Positions 11,481 through 22,985 are shown, counted from the first letter of the stretch. The stretch: 64,000 bases of DNA from Dicyema japonicum (GCA_011109175.1 RDEW01000003.1:996421-1060420); one strand, 5' to 3'. Notes: a model not told the origin generated them from the sequence alone. Made by a program: numbers and translations.

Positions 11481-11774
11481 ATGCCTCTGGAACCAACACT
11501 GCTTCGTCGAAAAGAAGGGGGGAAATGCTTTGGGGTCCACAACAGATCCGCATCGTAATCATAACATTTCCAGACTGTCCCTTTTTTCTGGCAACGATCC
11601 GATGATATCCAAAAATGCGATGACTTCGTCCCGATGATCAATGAGATTTTAATTGCGACAGGTAGAAAGACAAATTTACCCCTTAGGTTTCATATTTTTT
11701 GTCTCAATCTATCGAATTTAATTATCTAATTTATATTAATCATGTATTTCCCAATTGAATTATGAAATAAAAAT
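11481..11774. other. No gene seen
   Basis: Short overlapping frames on both strands (11437-11637 plus, 11459-11641 minus) have no motif or splice context. Confidence 0.4.
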
Positions 11775-11905
11775 TCCAAAGACCGTGGTAACACCAAACT
11801 AACAACTCACGCAATCCAAGCACGCTCCAATAGAAACCTCAACTTGGCACGTTCAGCTCTCGAGCGATGTTCATCTTCATAAACAAATTTAATACTATTT
11901 ATTTA
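11775..11905 (-). pseudogene. Retroelement family G, 3' end
   Basis: The minus strand reads EHRSRAERAKLRFLLERA followed by a stop and a 3' tail with accgtggt. This is the family G ending, also seen at 24570-24810, 32380-32640 and 49010-49235. Confidence 0.5.
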
Positions 11906-12404
11906 ACACTAAAAACTAAGACCAAGTGGCGGCAACGTTGGTGTGGTGCAGCATGGGCGAATATGGCTTAATGAATTGAATAATCAAAAAGCGTCAAGTT
12001 AATTTAAGATGATTATGCATAATTAAAGATGAATTGATGCACTGAATTAGAAAGTTATTTTCTGTTTACAATAGAAACGATGTCCGCGACGATAGGACAT
12101 GAAAATGGAAAAGGGCAACCTACTTCTTCACTTCTTTTTCGAAAGAGGAAACCTGTAATGGACTATTGGAGGATGGATTTCTCCCTTGGGTACTTTTTTG
12201 GATTAATTAGTTAGACTGATTGTGCCGGGCTTACCAAAGATTGTAAGTCTTGGATTAATAGATAAATAAATAATACTTTACTCACCATCGGAGACTACTG
12301 GAGCAATAAACAGGTGGTCTTTGTCTTTCCTCAAAAGCCTATCGTGAGAGGCACCACGTCAAATATGTGGGATAGGACGACTACTAGGCGAGGATTTTTT
12401 TCCA
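11906..12404. other. No gene seen
   Basis: Nothing supportable. A short tail-like piece (gccgggcttaccaaagattg) near 12222-12245 resembles another dispersed tail at about 42640. Confidence 0.4.
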
Positions 12405-12650
12405 CCATTTTTTTTTTACCCTAAGATCACCGGATTAGAAAAAGTTAAAAGTTAACTACTAACTAAGTGATCCCGGTTTTCCGGGTTCTGGCTCTCGTTC
12501 GGGGTCCTCGAAGATCCAACAGAATTGGTAGAAACGGGGACGGTCTCATTCTCCATAGATTTCCCGCATTTTCTAGATAGTCAGATATAGAGAGTGAAAG
12601 CGGACAGCCGGATTTCATTGCCCACTGTAGAAATGACTTCACTCATTCCT
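12405..12650 (-). pseudogene. Jockey-like element, 3' end copy
   Basis: The minus strand repeats the last 240 nt of the element at 3960-4860: tcactctctatatctgacta, then cggggtcctcgaagatcca in inverse form, then ccggaaaaccgggatcac, then aatccggtgatcttagggta and a poly-A run. The copy is strongly 5'-truncated, as expected from incomplete reverse transcription. Confidence 0.8.
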
Positions 12651-12904
12651 ATTAAAATATCTATTGATTTAAGATCTGACTGGTCTCTGGAGTTGATGAC
12701 ATGAACCTCTTGGATAATAATTAAGAAATCATAAAATGACGTAAAAATCACCAGAATCGCAGATCGGCATTTAGGCAGTCAGAAAAATCTGTCGATGCAA
12801 TACGCGAAGAGTGAATGAGTTGAAGAACATGACCGTCCACACGAGAGATCTTTGAAAAAATGAAAAATAAGTCATCCATCATTACGTCATCAAATTGACA
12901 TCAA

Positions 12905-13209
12905 CCACGTGCCGAGATGACGCAGTATTATCTCGAATCTCAAAATCCTTGAATCTCGCAACAGTATTCTCCTGTTGAAAGTTCTACGCATCTACGATGC
13001 TTTAGGTATGACGAGTGATGCCCTCATCTTGAATATTCACTCGGGAACAGGTCGTCTACAAAGGACTGATACGCAAAAAAATAACTCAAAGAAAATTTTG
13101 GCTACCCTTTCAACGATTAGCTAGTATAACTTCTTTACTCTAATAAAGTCCTGCCTATACGGAGCTGTAAAAACTATGGCTCTCACAAAGATTGTTTTTA
13201 TTATTATTT
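12905..13209 (+). mobile_element. SINE-1 copy, tail-to-tail with the LINE
   Basis: Contains the SINE-1 core (gaaagttctacgcatctacg, gatgctttaggtatgacgag), the fragment cgattagctag, then ctctaataaagtcctgccta, the shared tail cggagctgtaaaaactatgg and a (TTA)n end at about 13200. The tRNA-like head is poorly preserved. It meets the 3' end of the minus-strand LINE at about 13,200. Confidence 0.7.
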
Positions 13210-16200
13210 TATTTATTCAAGCACTTCACGAGAGCCATACTAATTATAGCCCCGCAAGTGCAGCAAAAGAAACAAGGTTAGATGACATCCTTTTTCATGC
13301 ACACTAGTGCCTAAACAAAGCACTCATGTTTTCTAGGTCGTCGGCATTTTTTAGATTTCTTTTGATATTGATCAGGTCTTTTAGTTAGACTATTGGTAGT
13401 GTTGTTCTAGGTCTTCCACGATTGCTGATTTCTTGACTAACATAGTATGTTTCAATAGATATGTTCGGTGGGGATGTTAATTCCATCCTCAGCACGTGTC
13501 CGAAGAGCTTCAATCGGGATTCTAGTACTTTTTAGCTGATAGGTCTAGTGGTGCATCTCTTATATAAAGCATTCCTCAATATTCTCGTAGGCCATAGTTT
13601 CTGTTATTTTTCTCAGCTGACCACTGTGGAACGAGTCTAGTCTTTCCATATACGCTGATGAGGTCGCCCAAGTTCCAGCCTTATATAAAAGTACGCGTTT
13701 TATGAATGAGTCGTATAATAAAATTCACATTTTCGAGTTGATACCTCTTTGATTGAGCCATAGATTTTTCAGTTTATATAACGCAGCATTGGCTAGAGTT
13801 TTCCTACGTAAAATATCTTCGCTATCTCCCATAAGTGAACCGAGTTTCTTTACTTGTCGCCACTTCTTTTCTAGGGCGTTACTCATCCTTCTTATTTCTG
13901 TGAATTCTGTTTGCTCTCTGTTCACAGTAAGAAACCATTTCCCTAGTACATCTGGTGCTTTTTCTAATAGGTTCTCCAGGACCTCTTTGTCTTCAGAAAT
14001 TAGGATTACATCGTCCGCGTAGATCACTTCTTCCGTCTTTCCTTGGTATAACGGTCTAAGTTCCCTCATAGCGGCTTCCAAGTAAATTGTGAATAGTAGA
14101 GGAGAAAAGGAGTCTCCTTGTGGAGTGCTCGTGTTTGTTTCAAATTTTCTTGAATAGGTCTTTCCGACTCTTACAAGGAGCTCAGTGTTTAAAGTAGAAT
14201 TCGGGTCATCCTTAGACTCGACTCATCAAGAAATCCGCTCAGTACCCCCATTAATTTGTTCCTGTTAACCGTATCAAAAGCTCTTGATAGGTCAATTCCC
14301 AGAATATTGGTGGCGTTACGGTATCTTTGATATGTTGCACACCTCCATCTGTGACTCCAGACCATCAGCTGTGGATCTCCCTTCTCGAAAACCACTTTGA
14401 CTATCTGGTAGGTATTTGTAAGCAGATCCTTTCATTCGTTCAAGCACAATGTTTGCCAAGACTTTGCGTAATGAATTTAGTAGTATGATGGGTCGCAAAT
14501 TTTCGAGCGGTCCTCTTTTTTGTTGGTTTTTTGTATGGGGATTAGTAGTCCCGTACCCAGAGGTAGAGTTGAGTTAGTTGAAAACATTTCATTTAGTAGT
14601 GTAGCGATTTTTTCAAAAAGGAGGTCAGGGCCGTATTTCAGTAATTCTGGGTTTATCGCATCTGGTCCGGGGCTTCTGTTATTTTTGAGTTTTCGGCAGG
14701 CCGTTTTGATTTCCTCGGCCGTGATTGGTATCTCCAGGGGTCTTGGCCTTCTATCAAATGAGTGGATTTCTATGGTTTTGATGTTGAAAAGCTTCTCAAA
14801 GTGAGCCGCGATGGCTTCAGTTTGTTCTTCGGTGTTCAGTATCAGCTTACCGTTCTCGTCTTTTATGGTTAGTCGACTTCGGTTTGTTCGCCGCAGCAAA
14901 CGAGCAGCGACGTACACCTGTGCGTTGTCTTTCACTTTGTTTACTTTTTTTATACAGGAAGCTATTTCTTCTATGAAAAGCTTCTTGTTCAGACCCTTTA
15001 TTTTTCTTCTGACACGTTGCCTTTCGCCCTGAAGGGCTTTTATCGTATTAGCGTCAGTGGCAATTGATTTTCTCATATTTATTTCTTTTAGACTTTTCGC
15101 AAGCTCAGGAACATCTGGATGAATAGCCTTCAGGTGCATTTTACTATTCTCCCTTTTGCCAAGACATGCTTTAGCAGCTTCGTTGATGGTGTCCTTTGTG
15201 CGTTTCCAGGCGTCTTCTAACGAGGTATCGACCAATACGTCTTGCATATGAGTCTGAATGTATTGTTGATATCTTTCAGTAGTCTCCGGTTGGTAAATCA
15301 GCCTTTCAGTCGCGTAATCGCCTCTGATTTTCTCGAATTCGTGATTTTTTGCATTCTTGTATTTGATGGCATGTTTTTTCAGGGTGAAGTTCGCAATAAC
15401 CATCTTGTGGTCGCTAACAGTAGTTGAGCCTTCATATGATCATGCGTTTACTAGAAGGTGTTTGTCATTAGCCCGGCAATTGACATAATCTAGTTGGTTG
15501 TATATTGGGACCAGCTTTCCTCTGAGTTCCTTCGCTTCCCCATCCACGTAGTTTTGTAGCAGGCAGGATGCGTAAATGCAGTATTGCATAGAAAAAGGTT
15601 GTTTGCCATACAAAAGTGACCAAGTATTGTCCCGGGTAGGTTTCTTATTCCACGTCCATGTTCTCCCAAGAAAACGTCATCCGGGTTATTCTTCATCCCG
15701 ATTTTGCATTCAAATCCCAGCAATGATTATTAGTGATGACGACTCATATTCGTTGTACGTCCGTAACAGTGTTGAATAGAAGTCGTCTAGTTCTGTCGGA
15801 TCTTTCGCTACTCTCCCGCAGTGTTGCGCGTAAACATTTTCAATTGTCAGAAAGCTCTTCGAAGGAGGTAAGTCGTTTAGAAGGATTTGTATAACACAGA
15901 TCCTGTCATTTACACTCCATATACGGTGGACTGCACTTGTCAACTTAGAGTGGACAGCAAATCCAAGTCCATAATATTTTGAATCGCTCGGCAGACATAT
16001 TATTCGATATTTGCCAGTTCTCATCAAGGCTACAAGTAACTTTCGTCTTTTGTAGGCACCCAATAAATACGTCGTATCTCTCCAGGTCGTCACAGAGAAT
16101 CTTCCTCGACCAGGTCGTAGATAAGCCTCTAGCATTGAACGTAAGGACTTTAGACGAGATGCATCCCTTTGTATCCCTTGCCTTTTAGACATTTTTCTCA

Positions 16201-16240
16201 ATTGCGATCCAGTCAAGAAACGAGGCACGTCACCACCTCA
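13186..16240 (-). mobile_element. RTE-like LINE, nearly full length but broken
   Basis: Reading the minus strand from 16,228: an endonuclease/exonuclease/phosphatase domain starts with VLTFNARGLSTTWSRK and DVFIGCLQKTK, continues ICLPSDSKYYGLGFAVHS, and ends with NPDDVFLGEHGRGIRNLPG and LDYVNCRANDKHLL. Next come the RT palm and fingers (ACRKLKNNRSPGPDAINPEL; RPIILLNSLRKVLANI; SGFREGRSTADGL; LGIDLSRAFDTVNRNK; TPQGDSFSPLLFTIYLEA; EEVIYADDVILISED) and a C-terminal RLKLFGHVLRM...GRPRTTLP region. At least four frameshifts and several stops break it, so it is inactive. Its 3' end (about 13,190-13,290) carries gcggggctata...tatggctctcgtgaa and an ATT-rich tail, which is also the tail of the SINE-1 family. 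Confidence 0.85.
14477..15403 (-). pseudogene. LINE RT, longest intact segment
   Basis: This 308-codon frame is the best preserved part of the 13186-16240 element. It covers the linker after the endonuclease, a basic coiled region (residues about 100-190) and the RT N-terminal fingers with NNRSPGPDAINPELLKYGPD. It ends inside motif 2 with ...KKEDRSKICDPSYY, where the true continuation (NLRPIILLNSL) is in another frame, which marks a frameshift at about 14,490. The continuing RT pieces are at 14316-14498, 14189-14395 and 13725-14081. Confidence 0.8.
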
Positions 16241-16309
16241 CCAAAAAATTATCAGGTTTTTATTATTAACCACAAAAAATTAAAATAAAAAAATAATTAA
16301 AAATAAATT

Positions 16310-16879
16310 TCATAATTCAGGTTGTCGTTTACATCTGATTGAGCAAGAATTAAATGAGTCAGAAATGTCTTTCATAACCTTAGAAAAAGTACGCTTCTGT
16401 GGACAGATCGTAGCAGAACCTAACATTTTCTCATCACAATGCTACAAGAATTATAAAATAGGAACCTTTGATTGCGAAATATACGTTTTACGACGGACCA
16501 GTTGGCTACGAGGTTTGAATCCGCAGAGATTACTATTTTTTGGTTTTTTTCTAGAAGAGAGCAACAAAGTTGGGTTGGTGATGGAACAGAAACTATAGTG
16601 AAACGGGTTTGTGGCAAATTTCTTTTTACGCAGACTTTTTATTCCGACAACAGTCCCAGAAAAGTTATCAGTTCGTTCATCGTCGGCTGAAATATACCAA
16701 AAGCGTCACCTTCAGATTCGTAGTCCGTACAACACTTATTGATATAGTGATAACTACTGATATTCTCAAAATCGTTGAAACTGAAAATTATCGAGAATAA
16801 TTTTATACACATCATCTTCGCTGTAATTTGACGTTGAATCAAAATTTGACCATAAATACGTGTTACTGGACAAAGGCAT
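16310..16879 (-). CDS. Spliced small protein of unknown function, 164 aa
   Basis: Starts MPLSSNTYLWSNFDSTSNYS at 16879. Three tiny GT-AG introns (28, 23 and 24 nt; gtataaaatta...ttttcag, gtgacgctttt...tttcag, gttcctatttt...cttgtag) join four exons into one open frame of 495 nt, exactly divisible by three, ending in TGA at 16310-16312. Later pieces read ADDERTDNFSGTVVGIKSLR, NPTLLLSSRKKPKNSNLCGF and KVMKDISDSFNSCSIRCKRQ. It is Ser/Lys/Asn-rich with six or more Cys and a basic second half, with no membrane segment. I recognise no family. The splice fit without a stop is the main evidence. The 5' end of a LINE lies about 70 nt past its stop codon. Confidence 0.6.
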
Positions 16880-17099
16880 AACAAAAATACATTTAAAATT
16901 TATTTTGAATTAATTTAAAAATTTAAAAAGAAATAAAATAACAATATTATATTTTTTTTAATCTACCAAGATTTAACTGAGAAGAACAGTATACACATTA
17001 CAGGATAATTAGTTAGTTTTGACCTATCTTTCTTGGCGGTCTTGGAGTTAAATAAAAATAAAATTACAGGATGCCTGTCATTTCCTGTCTTGTTAGCGG

Positions 17100-17420
17100 A
17101 GAACGTTCAACATCACATATTTTTATTATGTCACTTTTGTAACACTTTTCAGCCACTTTAGCAGATCCAACTCGTACAACAAATTGTTTGTATAGTAGGT
17201 ACAACAAATTGTTTGTATAGTAGCTCGAACGATGGGAGGGAAGATATTGGGGGTGCGTAAAAGCCTTGAGAATTTCAATTTTCTTTGGATCCTTGCGGTT
17301 ACCAGGTACACTTGATGAGTGAATGTAAGGAGAGGATCCAGGATGACTCCAAGGATTGAAAGGGTCTTCTTAATGGGGAGCGGAAAATCATAAAATTTTA
17401 TTCCTGGTGTCGCCCGTATC
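17100..17420 (-). pseudogene. Jockey-like RT fragment
   Basis: The minus frame ends PIKKTLSILGVILDPLLTFT then TARIQRKLKFSRLLRTPN, equivalent to LGLKLDTLLTFGQHV...TKVRRKTNILKILSR in the element at 3960-4860. A 29-nt internal duplication (tacaacaaattgtttgtata twice, about 17,175-17,225) interrupts it. Confidence 0.65.
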
Positions 17421-17565
17421 TTTGTGTTTCAAAAATCGTGCCAACTAATGAACACACATTTTTTCTGAATAAAGTGGTTATTTTTGTCTTTTTAATAAAT
17501 GAATTAAACTTCGAAAAAATAGTAGCAGTTTATTGTCGTCTAATATATATTCTCTGGACGTGAAT

Positions 17566-17880
17566 TGGCCAGGTAGCGGTGAGTAACGAGTTGCAGGCGA
17601 ATGGGCTGACAACCTCAAGTTCGAATTTCACTTCTGTACATTCCGGCTGAAGGTTCCACGGATCTAAGATGTTTTGGCTTGACGATTGACGCCGTCATCA
17701 GTGAACATTTTACTCGGAATTACATCGTATATAAAAAGACTCACATGAACCAAAAAGAACCTAGTGACGAGCATTCCTGATTCTCTCTCATCGATTAGGT
17801 AACTGTCCTTTACTTAAATAAAGTGTGTGTCCTGTCTGGGAGGAGCTATAGCTAATATGGCTCTTCATCAAGTGCACGTG
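17566..17880 (+). mobile_element. SINE-1 copy, near full length
   Basis: tRNA-like head with an A-box-like ggccaggtagcggtgagtaa and a B-box-like aagttcgaatttcac, then the SINE-1 core (ggctgaaggttccacggatc, ttggcttgacgattgacgcc, gtcatcag), the linker (gattaggtaactgtccttta) and the shared tail (aataaagtgtgtgtcctgtc, ggagctatagctaatatggc). Confidence 0.75.
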
Positions 17881-18671
17881 AATTGGGATTTTATACTTTA
17901 GGCACAGTGCAATAAATAGCACATGTGGCCCAGACTGCATCTGTCGCTGTTGAAATCAATTTTGTTTAAGCTATAAAAAATTCATTATACTGCCCTTAAT
18001 TTTTTTTGATAAAAAATGTGAGATAATTTTTCCGTAATGGCCATTAATAGAATTATTGGTCTTAGATTTTAACGGACCTTCAACCTCGCTGGAGTCTGTA
18101 TAGGAATCATTTCAGACCAACGAGGGGAGGGCCGATCCTGGGGAAGACGTGAAAAAATCTCAATAACTAGTTATTGGGGATTCTATGTATTCGGCCTTTT
18201 TTATCAATGAAAATTTTATAAATCACATTGAATGGATTAAAGGTCAAGAAATTATAAGTAAAAAGTTTTAGAAATCGTGCTTTTTCGAACAATATAATGA
18301 GACATGTGAGTCTTCTGCCCCACCACGTTTGATCTGGGCTTCTGTGGAAACATGGGAGCTTGAGACCACAACAAAGCAATTGGTTTTTTGGAGAGAAAAT
18401 AAATTTTTTAAGATTTGCAGTTTGAAAATTACTAATAGGTCAATGCTATGAAACACCCTTGCATTTGAACCCTTTGGACAGGTCAGTAAAAGTCTATTAT
18501 CGAGGCAGGAGACCCTTGTGGGGTGCGATAGATTTGGAAACGTTCGTGAGTATGCCTGTTATCTACCAACTAAACTCAGTTGATTTTCCATTTATTGATT
18601 TACACCGCTGAATGAAAAAATTATTTCGACACAAAAATTCAAAATATGTTAAAATTATTTATATTATATTA
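17881..18671. other. No gene seen
   Basis: Two overlapping minus frames (18167-18456) have no family signature. No spliced gene could be built. Confidence 0.4.
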
Positions 18672-18880
18672 GGATAGTGGTCGAGACAACTGGAGGAATA
18701 AGTGGAAAATCGCTTCGCTTCCTAAAGAAACTTGGACGCTTAGCTACACTAAAAAGCCACGACGCACGTGAGACCCGGTGGCTACTCCAGTTGATCTCTG
18801 TTGCAATCGTGAGAGGCAACGCAACGTCGATAATGTCGGCGGGGTCCACTTTGGATGGATGGCAGTTTTAAATATGCTTT
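18672..18880 (+). pseudogene. Retroelement family A, 3' terminus
   Basis: Reads VVETTGGISGKSLRFLKKLG, DARETRWLLQLISVAIVRGN and a short tail to TAA. This is the terminal block of family A. It is 5'-truncated directly before the VVETTG motif and about 90 percent identical to 35740-35930. Confidence 0.75.
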
Positions 18881-19459
18881 ACTGGGGATAAATTAACTGA
18901 TTATTTTATATTTAGGAAAGAAATGAGAGAATTTAGCTTAAAATTTATAATAATTTTTATTCAAATATTTTTTTGATTACTAAAGGATCTTCTGTTACTC
19001 AGTTCATGTACACATTTAATAGGACCATAACCGAAGTTATAATCTCCCACGTGTCCATATCCCAAACTAACGATTCCATTTGTTTATTTTTAAATTAGCC
19101 ATTAAATCTCTGATCAAATAAGGTCAATGATTTTAATTAAGGTTTTTCATCAGTATGGGATCTATGTATTACTCATGATATAGTCTTCCACATTCAATTC
19201 AGCTCGAGTCCAGTGAGTCCAAACACCTGGTTAGTTCAGCGATGAGCAAAAATATTAAATAAGGACAAAATTGTTAGTAAAATCATATGTCGTTTCACTC
19301 GCGACCAATGGAATACTTGGCCTTCTTGTATGTTAATCTATCATCTCCACATTTATTATTAAGAACGTTCGAGAATTAATAGCTTCCCATGTTCCTTCTC
19401 AAGCGAGATGCTTTTTTCTAAGTTTCTCCACATGGATTAAGATATTGATGCATCCTAAT
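18881..19459. other. No gene seen
   Basis: AT-rich and featureless by eye. Confidence 0.4.
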
Positions 19460-19670
19460 CTTCAGGTATCTGATTTCTTAAAAGTTCCAACATGTGCACA
19501 TGAAACTATCATCGGGACATTCACACGATAAAATTTGTAGATTGAATTCCAATGACTCGTGTGAATAGTGAACCCCTGCCCATAGTGGCGAGGTTCTGAT
19601 GGTAGGATGCTTCGGTAATCATTATGTAACTCATCTAGTCCACACATGACACTGTAAGTATTCACGTCCT
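19460..19670 (-). pseudogene. LINE endonuclease fragment
   Basis: The minus frame reads YRSILPSEPRHYGQGFTIHT then WNSIYKFYRVN, matching ICLPSDSKYYGLGFAVHS...HRIWSVND in the endonuclease of the LINE at 13186-16240. A stranded internal piece of a second copy. Confidence 0.55.
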
Positions 19671-19739
19671 GTATAAGATTATTAAAACTTCTCCTTTGTT
19701 AATCAGGGGGTACCAAGGATCCAAAAAAGGGATCCAAAA

Positions 19740-19850
19740 AACGTTTAGGAAAAACCCTCTTTCATTTCTCTAATAAAGTGTGTGTCCTGCATAAGAGGAG
19801 AGATAAATATTATCGCTATTATGAAAAGGCTGTTATTATTATGAAAAATT
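19740..19850 (+). mobile_element. SINE-1 3' part
   Basis: Contains ctctaataaagtgtgtgtcc, tgcataagaggagagataaa, and attatgaaaaggctgttatt with a short (TTA)n end. The core and head are missing. Confidence 0.6.
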
Positions 19851-20166
19851 TAATGCCAGCTTAAGCAAGTGATATAAAGATATCTTTGAGCTGTAATAGT
19901 AACAAATGGTTAATTTACTTTTTTGGGGTAATATTTTTGACCCCTTTTAAAAGGGAGGGTCGTTCATAAGAAGGTCGTTTTGAGTCCCGAAATATTTTTT
20001 TCCACGTTTAGTTAAATTTATAATTTATTTATTTAAATAAATTTAAATTTATTATTTAATAAATTAATAATATTTTAAAATAATTTGAATTATTTGCTTT
20101 AATGGTTTAATTTATGTCAAAATTATATATTTATTAATATTTTATCATTTTTATAATATACCCTAG

Positions 20167-20403
20167 TCTCAACCACGGGATGAATGTGGAGCCTTCAATT
20201 TTGATGTATTAAGACAACGAGCCCAGAAAAAACAGCAAAAAGTTCCATCCAAATCTCCAGAAAAGTCAACGGATACAAATAATGCTGAACCTGAAGCTTC
20301 TATCATAAATAATGAAAAAATCGTTGATTTCGACAATCCAGATTCCCCTCCAACATGCCCTACTCCTACTGACGATGGAGTGGATGAGGTAGGAAGGAAC
20401 TGA
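20167..20403 (+). CDS. Isolated candidate exon, unknown function
   Basis: After an acceptor (ataccctag) the frame reads SQPRDECGAFNFDVLRQRAQ, KKQQKVPSKSPEKSTDTNNA and EKIVDFDNPDSPPTCPTPTD, then VDEVGRN and a TGA. A donor-like gtagga at 20390 could instead end the exon. The hydrophilic, Pro/Ser/Asp-rich sequence in an AT-rich environment looks coding. I could not find partner exons or a family. The minus-strand frame over the same bases is a shadow. Confidence 0.3.
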   Translation, partial: SQPRDECGAFNFDVLRQRAQKKQQKVPSKSPEKSTDTNNAEPEASIINNEKIVDFDNPDSPPTCPTPTDDGVDEVGRN

Positions 20404-20454
20404 TGTATGACTATATTATATACAACAAATTTCTTTTTTCTTATTTTAATCATT

Positions 20455-20640
20455 AAGTAGACCTGTTACCAAAGTGCTTAGTTGATCGAATCGTAGCTCT
20501 TGTCTTCTTTCGTCTATAGTTAGTATGGGCGAGGTGACGGACTCAGTAAACATGGGAAACCTGAAGTTCAACAAAGGGCGTGTCTTGTGTATGAATGATC
20601 TGAGATCAGATCCTCCGGTCTACAATTGAAAGAATTGGAG
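20455..20640 (+). repeat. Dispersed family B copy
   Basis: Head-like cctgttaccaaagtgcttag, then gaggtgacggactcagtaaa and catgggaaacctgaagttca. Same order as in the copies at 28450, 56720, 58785 and 63215. Confidence 0.5.
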
Positions 20641-20649
20641 GATCAACCG

Positions 20650-20958
20650 CCTGAAGCTTCACTTTACGAAGAGCCACATTTGCTATAGCTCTTCCCAGAC
20701 AGGACACACACTTTGTTGAAGTACATCATAACTAATCGATAAGGAGAACCAAGGAATGCTATTCATTTTTTGTTAGATGTGAGTCCTGTTGTAGACGATC
20801 CGGTTCCGCAGTGAGATGTTCACAGATGACGGCGTGACTCGTCAAGCCAAAGCATCGTAGATGCGTGGAACCTTCAGCCAGAATGTACAGAAGCGAAACT
20901 TGAACTAGGACCATCAGGCCTTTTGCCCAACACTCGTTACACTGGGCCACATTATAGT
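20650..20958 (-). mobile_element. SINE-1 copy, full length
   Basis: On the minus strand: tRNA-like head (tggcccagtgtaacgag as A box, ctagttcaagtttcgcttc as B-box region), the core (ggctgaaggttccacgcatc, gatgctttggcttgacgag, gccgtcatctgtg), the linker with cgattagttatgatg, and the tail (aaagtgtgtgtcctgtctgg, gagctatagcaaatgtggct). Confidence 0.75.
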
Positions 20959-21385
20959 CATTATGATTCTAAGAAAGCAGGATTGTTTAGTTAAAGAAAT
21001 ATTTATCAACGTGACTAATTGATTTTGATAAGACAAAATTACTGCAAAATTCCGACGGATGGTGTTCCCTTAACTTTGTGTTTAAATCGAGTTTAGATGA
21101 ACATGTGAAAATTGTATTATTTTGCCTTTAAGTAGATTTCACCAGATAGATGCGAAGCTGACGTTTAATATGCAATATTATCGACGTTTCTATTTTTAGA
21201 TATTATGGTAATTATCTAAAGCAAGTTTTCACACGATCAATTAATCAAACTTGCCCATAACGGTTCTCTAGATAGTGCTAGGCTGATTGATCTGCAAATT
21301 TGAATTCCCAGAGGAAGTGAGAATATCATTAGCAGCATACATAGAATCGTATTAAATATAATCTTACACGTGCTGTTTCTGACAA
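20959..21385. other. No gene seen
   Basis: Nothing supportable on either strand. Confidence 0.4.
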
Positions 21386-21610
21386 GTGATCCTCCAAGTT
21401 ATTTTAATTTTGGGCCGGACGATAGTAAAATCCTGCGAGCATCCGACACTTCCTTCCTTTGTTCAGTATTTCAGATTCTCGATGTCTACTGAGTCGGTCA
21501 CCTTGTCCATGTTCACAAGAGGAAAACAAATTATTTCATCCATCGTGAAGCGTGTAATGGAGGTATGTCACCACGTATTAACCAGTTGGGTAACTGGTCA
21601 AGTATTAATT
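21386..21610 (-). repeat. Dispersed family B copy
   Basis: Minus strand: ccagttacccaactggttaa, ggtggtgacatacctccatt, cgatggatga, cctcttgtgaacatggacaa and ggtgaccgactcagtagaca. Conserved order of the family. Confidence 0.55.
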
Positions 21611-21845
21611 CGTCCACTATAATAATTGTCACTGTCCGTACAGGAACTACGCGTACGTGGAACTCTATAGAACCAATAAAAATAAAAATTAGTACCGTGA
21701 ATAATTCAGAGTTTTCTGAGTTAAGTTTTACGTAAGGACGGTGACAATTATTATATTTTTTAATTTTTTTACAAATAACAAAATAATTATATTTTTTTAT
21801 TTTTTTAACACATAAAATTTTATTATCAAATGAATAAAAGTTAAA

Positions 21846-22118
21846 TTAAGGCATCTGAATGGCCATGCTATTTCCCCTAACAATAGCCAACGAGATACGT
21901 TCTCGGAACCAACCAGTCTCTCGCGGATTCTTGGTCACAGCTTGAATCATGGAGCCGATCTTACGAACCAACTCATCTGCTTGGGGGCCAAGGATTCCTG
22001 ACGTTTCCACCGCGAATGGAACAAAAAGATACTCCTCCGAAATTCTCTGGTACTTCCTCCTCTTTCGTTCCTCGGCCTGCTTTGAAGCATGTCCTGGGTC
22101 TGAAGCAGAAGCAACCAA
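21846..22118 (-). pseudogene. Retroelement family A, 3' terminus
   Basis: A 90-codon minus frame: ERKRRKYQRISEEYLFVPFA, VETSGILGPQADELVRKIGS and ETGWFRERISLAIVRGNSMA. It is open to its own stop and is the best preserved family A end in the window. 5'-truncated. Confidence 0.75.
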
Positions 22119-22639
22119 ATTAGACGGGGAATAAGTATCAACACACGTCGATAATTATATTAAAAATAATTAAATTGACGTAAGAAGCTTGAAACGCCAA
22201 GCTGTTCCTATGACAATAAATAATGACAATAGCTATCGAGATACGCTCTTGAAGCCGATATTTAGTCATTTTTCTTTATTAATTTTGTTATAACTTTTTT
22301 TCCAAAATATGGCGTAGATATTTATCTCCAATTATAGCGTGTAGCTCAATGTTCTAGCAACAATAATTTTCGTTTAAAATAACCAGTTTTGGATGACCGC
22401 ATGCAAACCAGAATGATACTTGGCAAGCTTGATGCCAAAGGGATGAATATTTCTTCAGTTTTTTTTCACTTGGCAGAGCTTGAATCCGGGAAGTAAATGA
22501 ATCATATTATTGCGGTAAATTTCCCAAAAAGCTGGAAATCACTCTCCTCCTATTTTTAGAAGTGATAACGTTAACTCATTAATTGCCTTCTACATAAAAA
22601 CATTATTGACTCTTCCTAGGGCGAGTTTCCATTTTAATC
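22119..22639. other. No gene seen
   Basis: Nothing supportable. Confidence 0.4.
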
Positions 22640-22985
22640 TGACAAAAAAACAAAAGTTAATCAAAAATGGTCCTCGCCGACATAATCTTCGTTGTGTTGC
22701 CTCACACGATTGCAAAAGAGATCAACCAGAAAGCCACTGATTCTCAAGTGCATCTTGGCTTTTGATTTTAGTCAGACATCTCTACTTTTTTGGGAAACGA
22801 TGCGATTTCCCACTCGTATTCTTCCAGTTGTTTCAACTACAATGGCCGAAGTGAACCGGTCAAACAACACGTCGTATTTTTTCCGCGGAATAGAACGTGT
22901 CTACCGTGCTCCCGACAATGCTGGAAGGATAAAGGAGGTCGATACGTGTGGCATCCAATTCCAACGACTTCTTGAGCAGAAAGAT
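22640..22985 (-). pseudogene. Retroelement family A, 3' terminus
   Basis: Minus strand: KYDVLFDRFTSAIVVETTGR, then (shifted) LISFAIV-stop-GNTTKIMSA and a stop. A decayed copy of the family A end. Plus-strand frames over it (22692-22988) are shadows. Confidence 0.6.
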
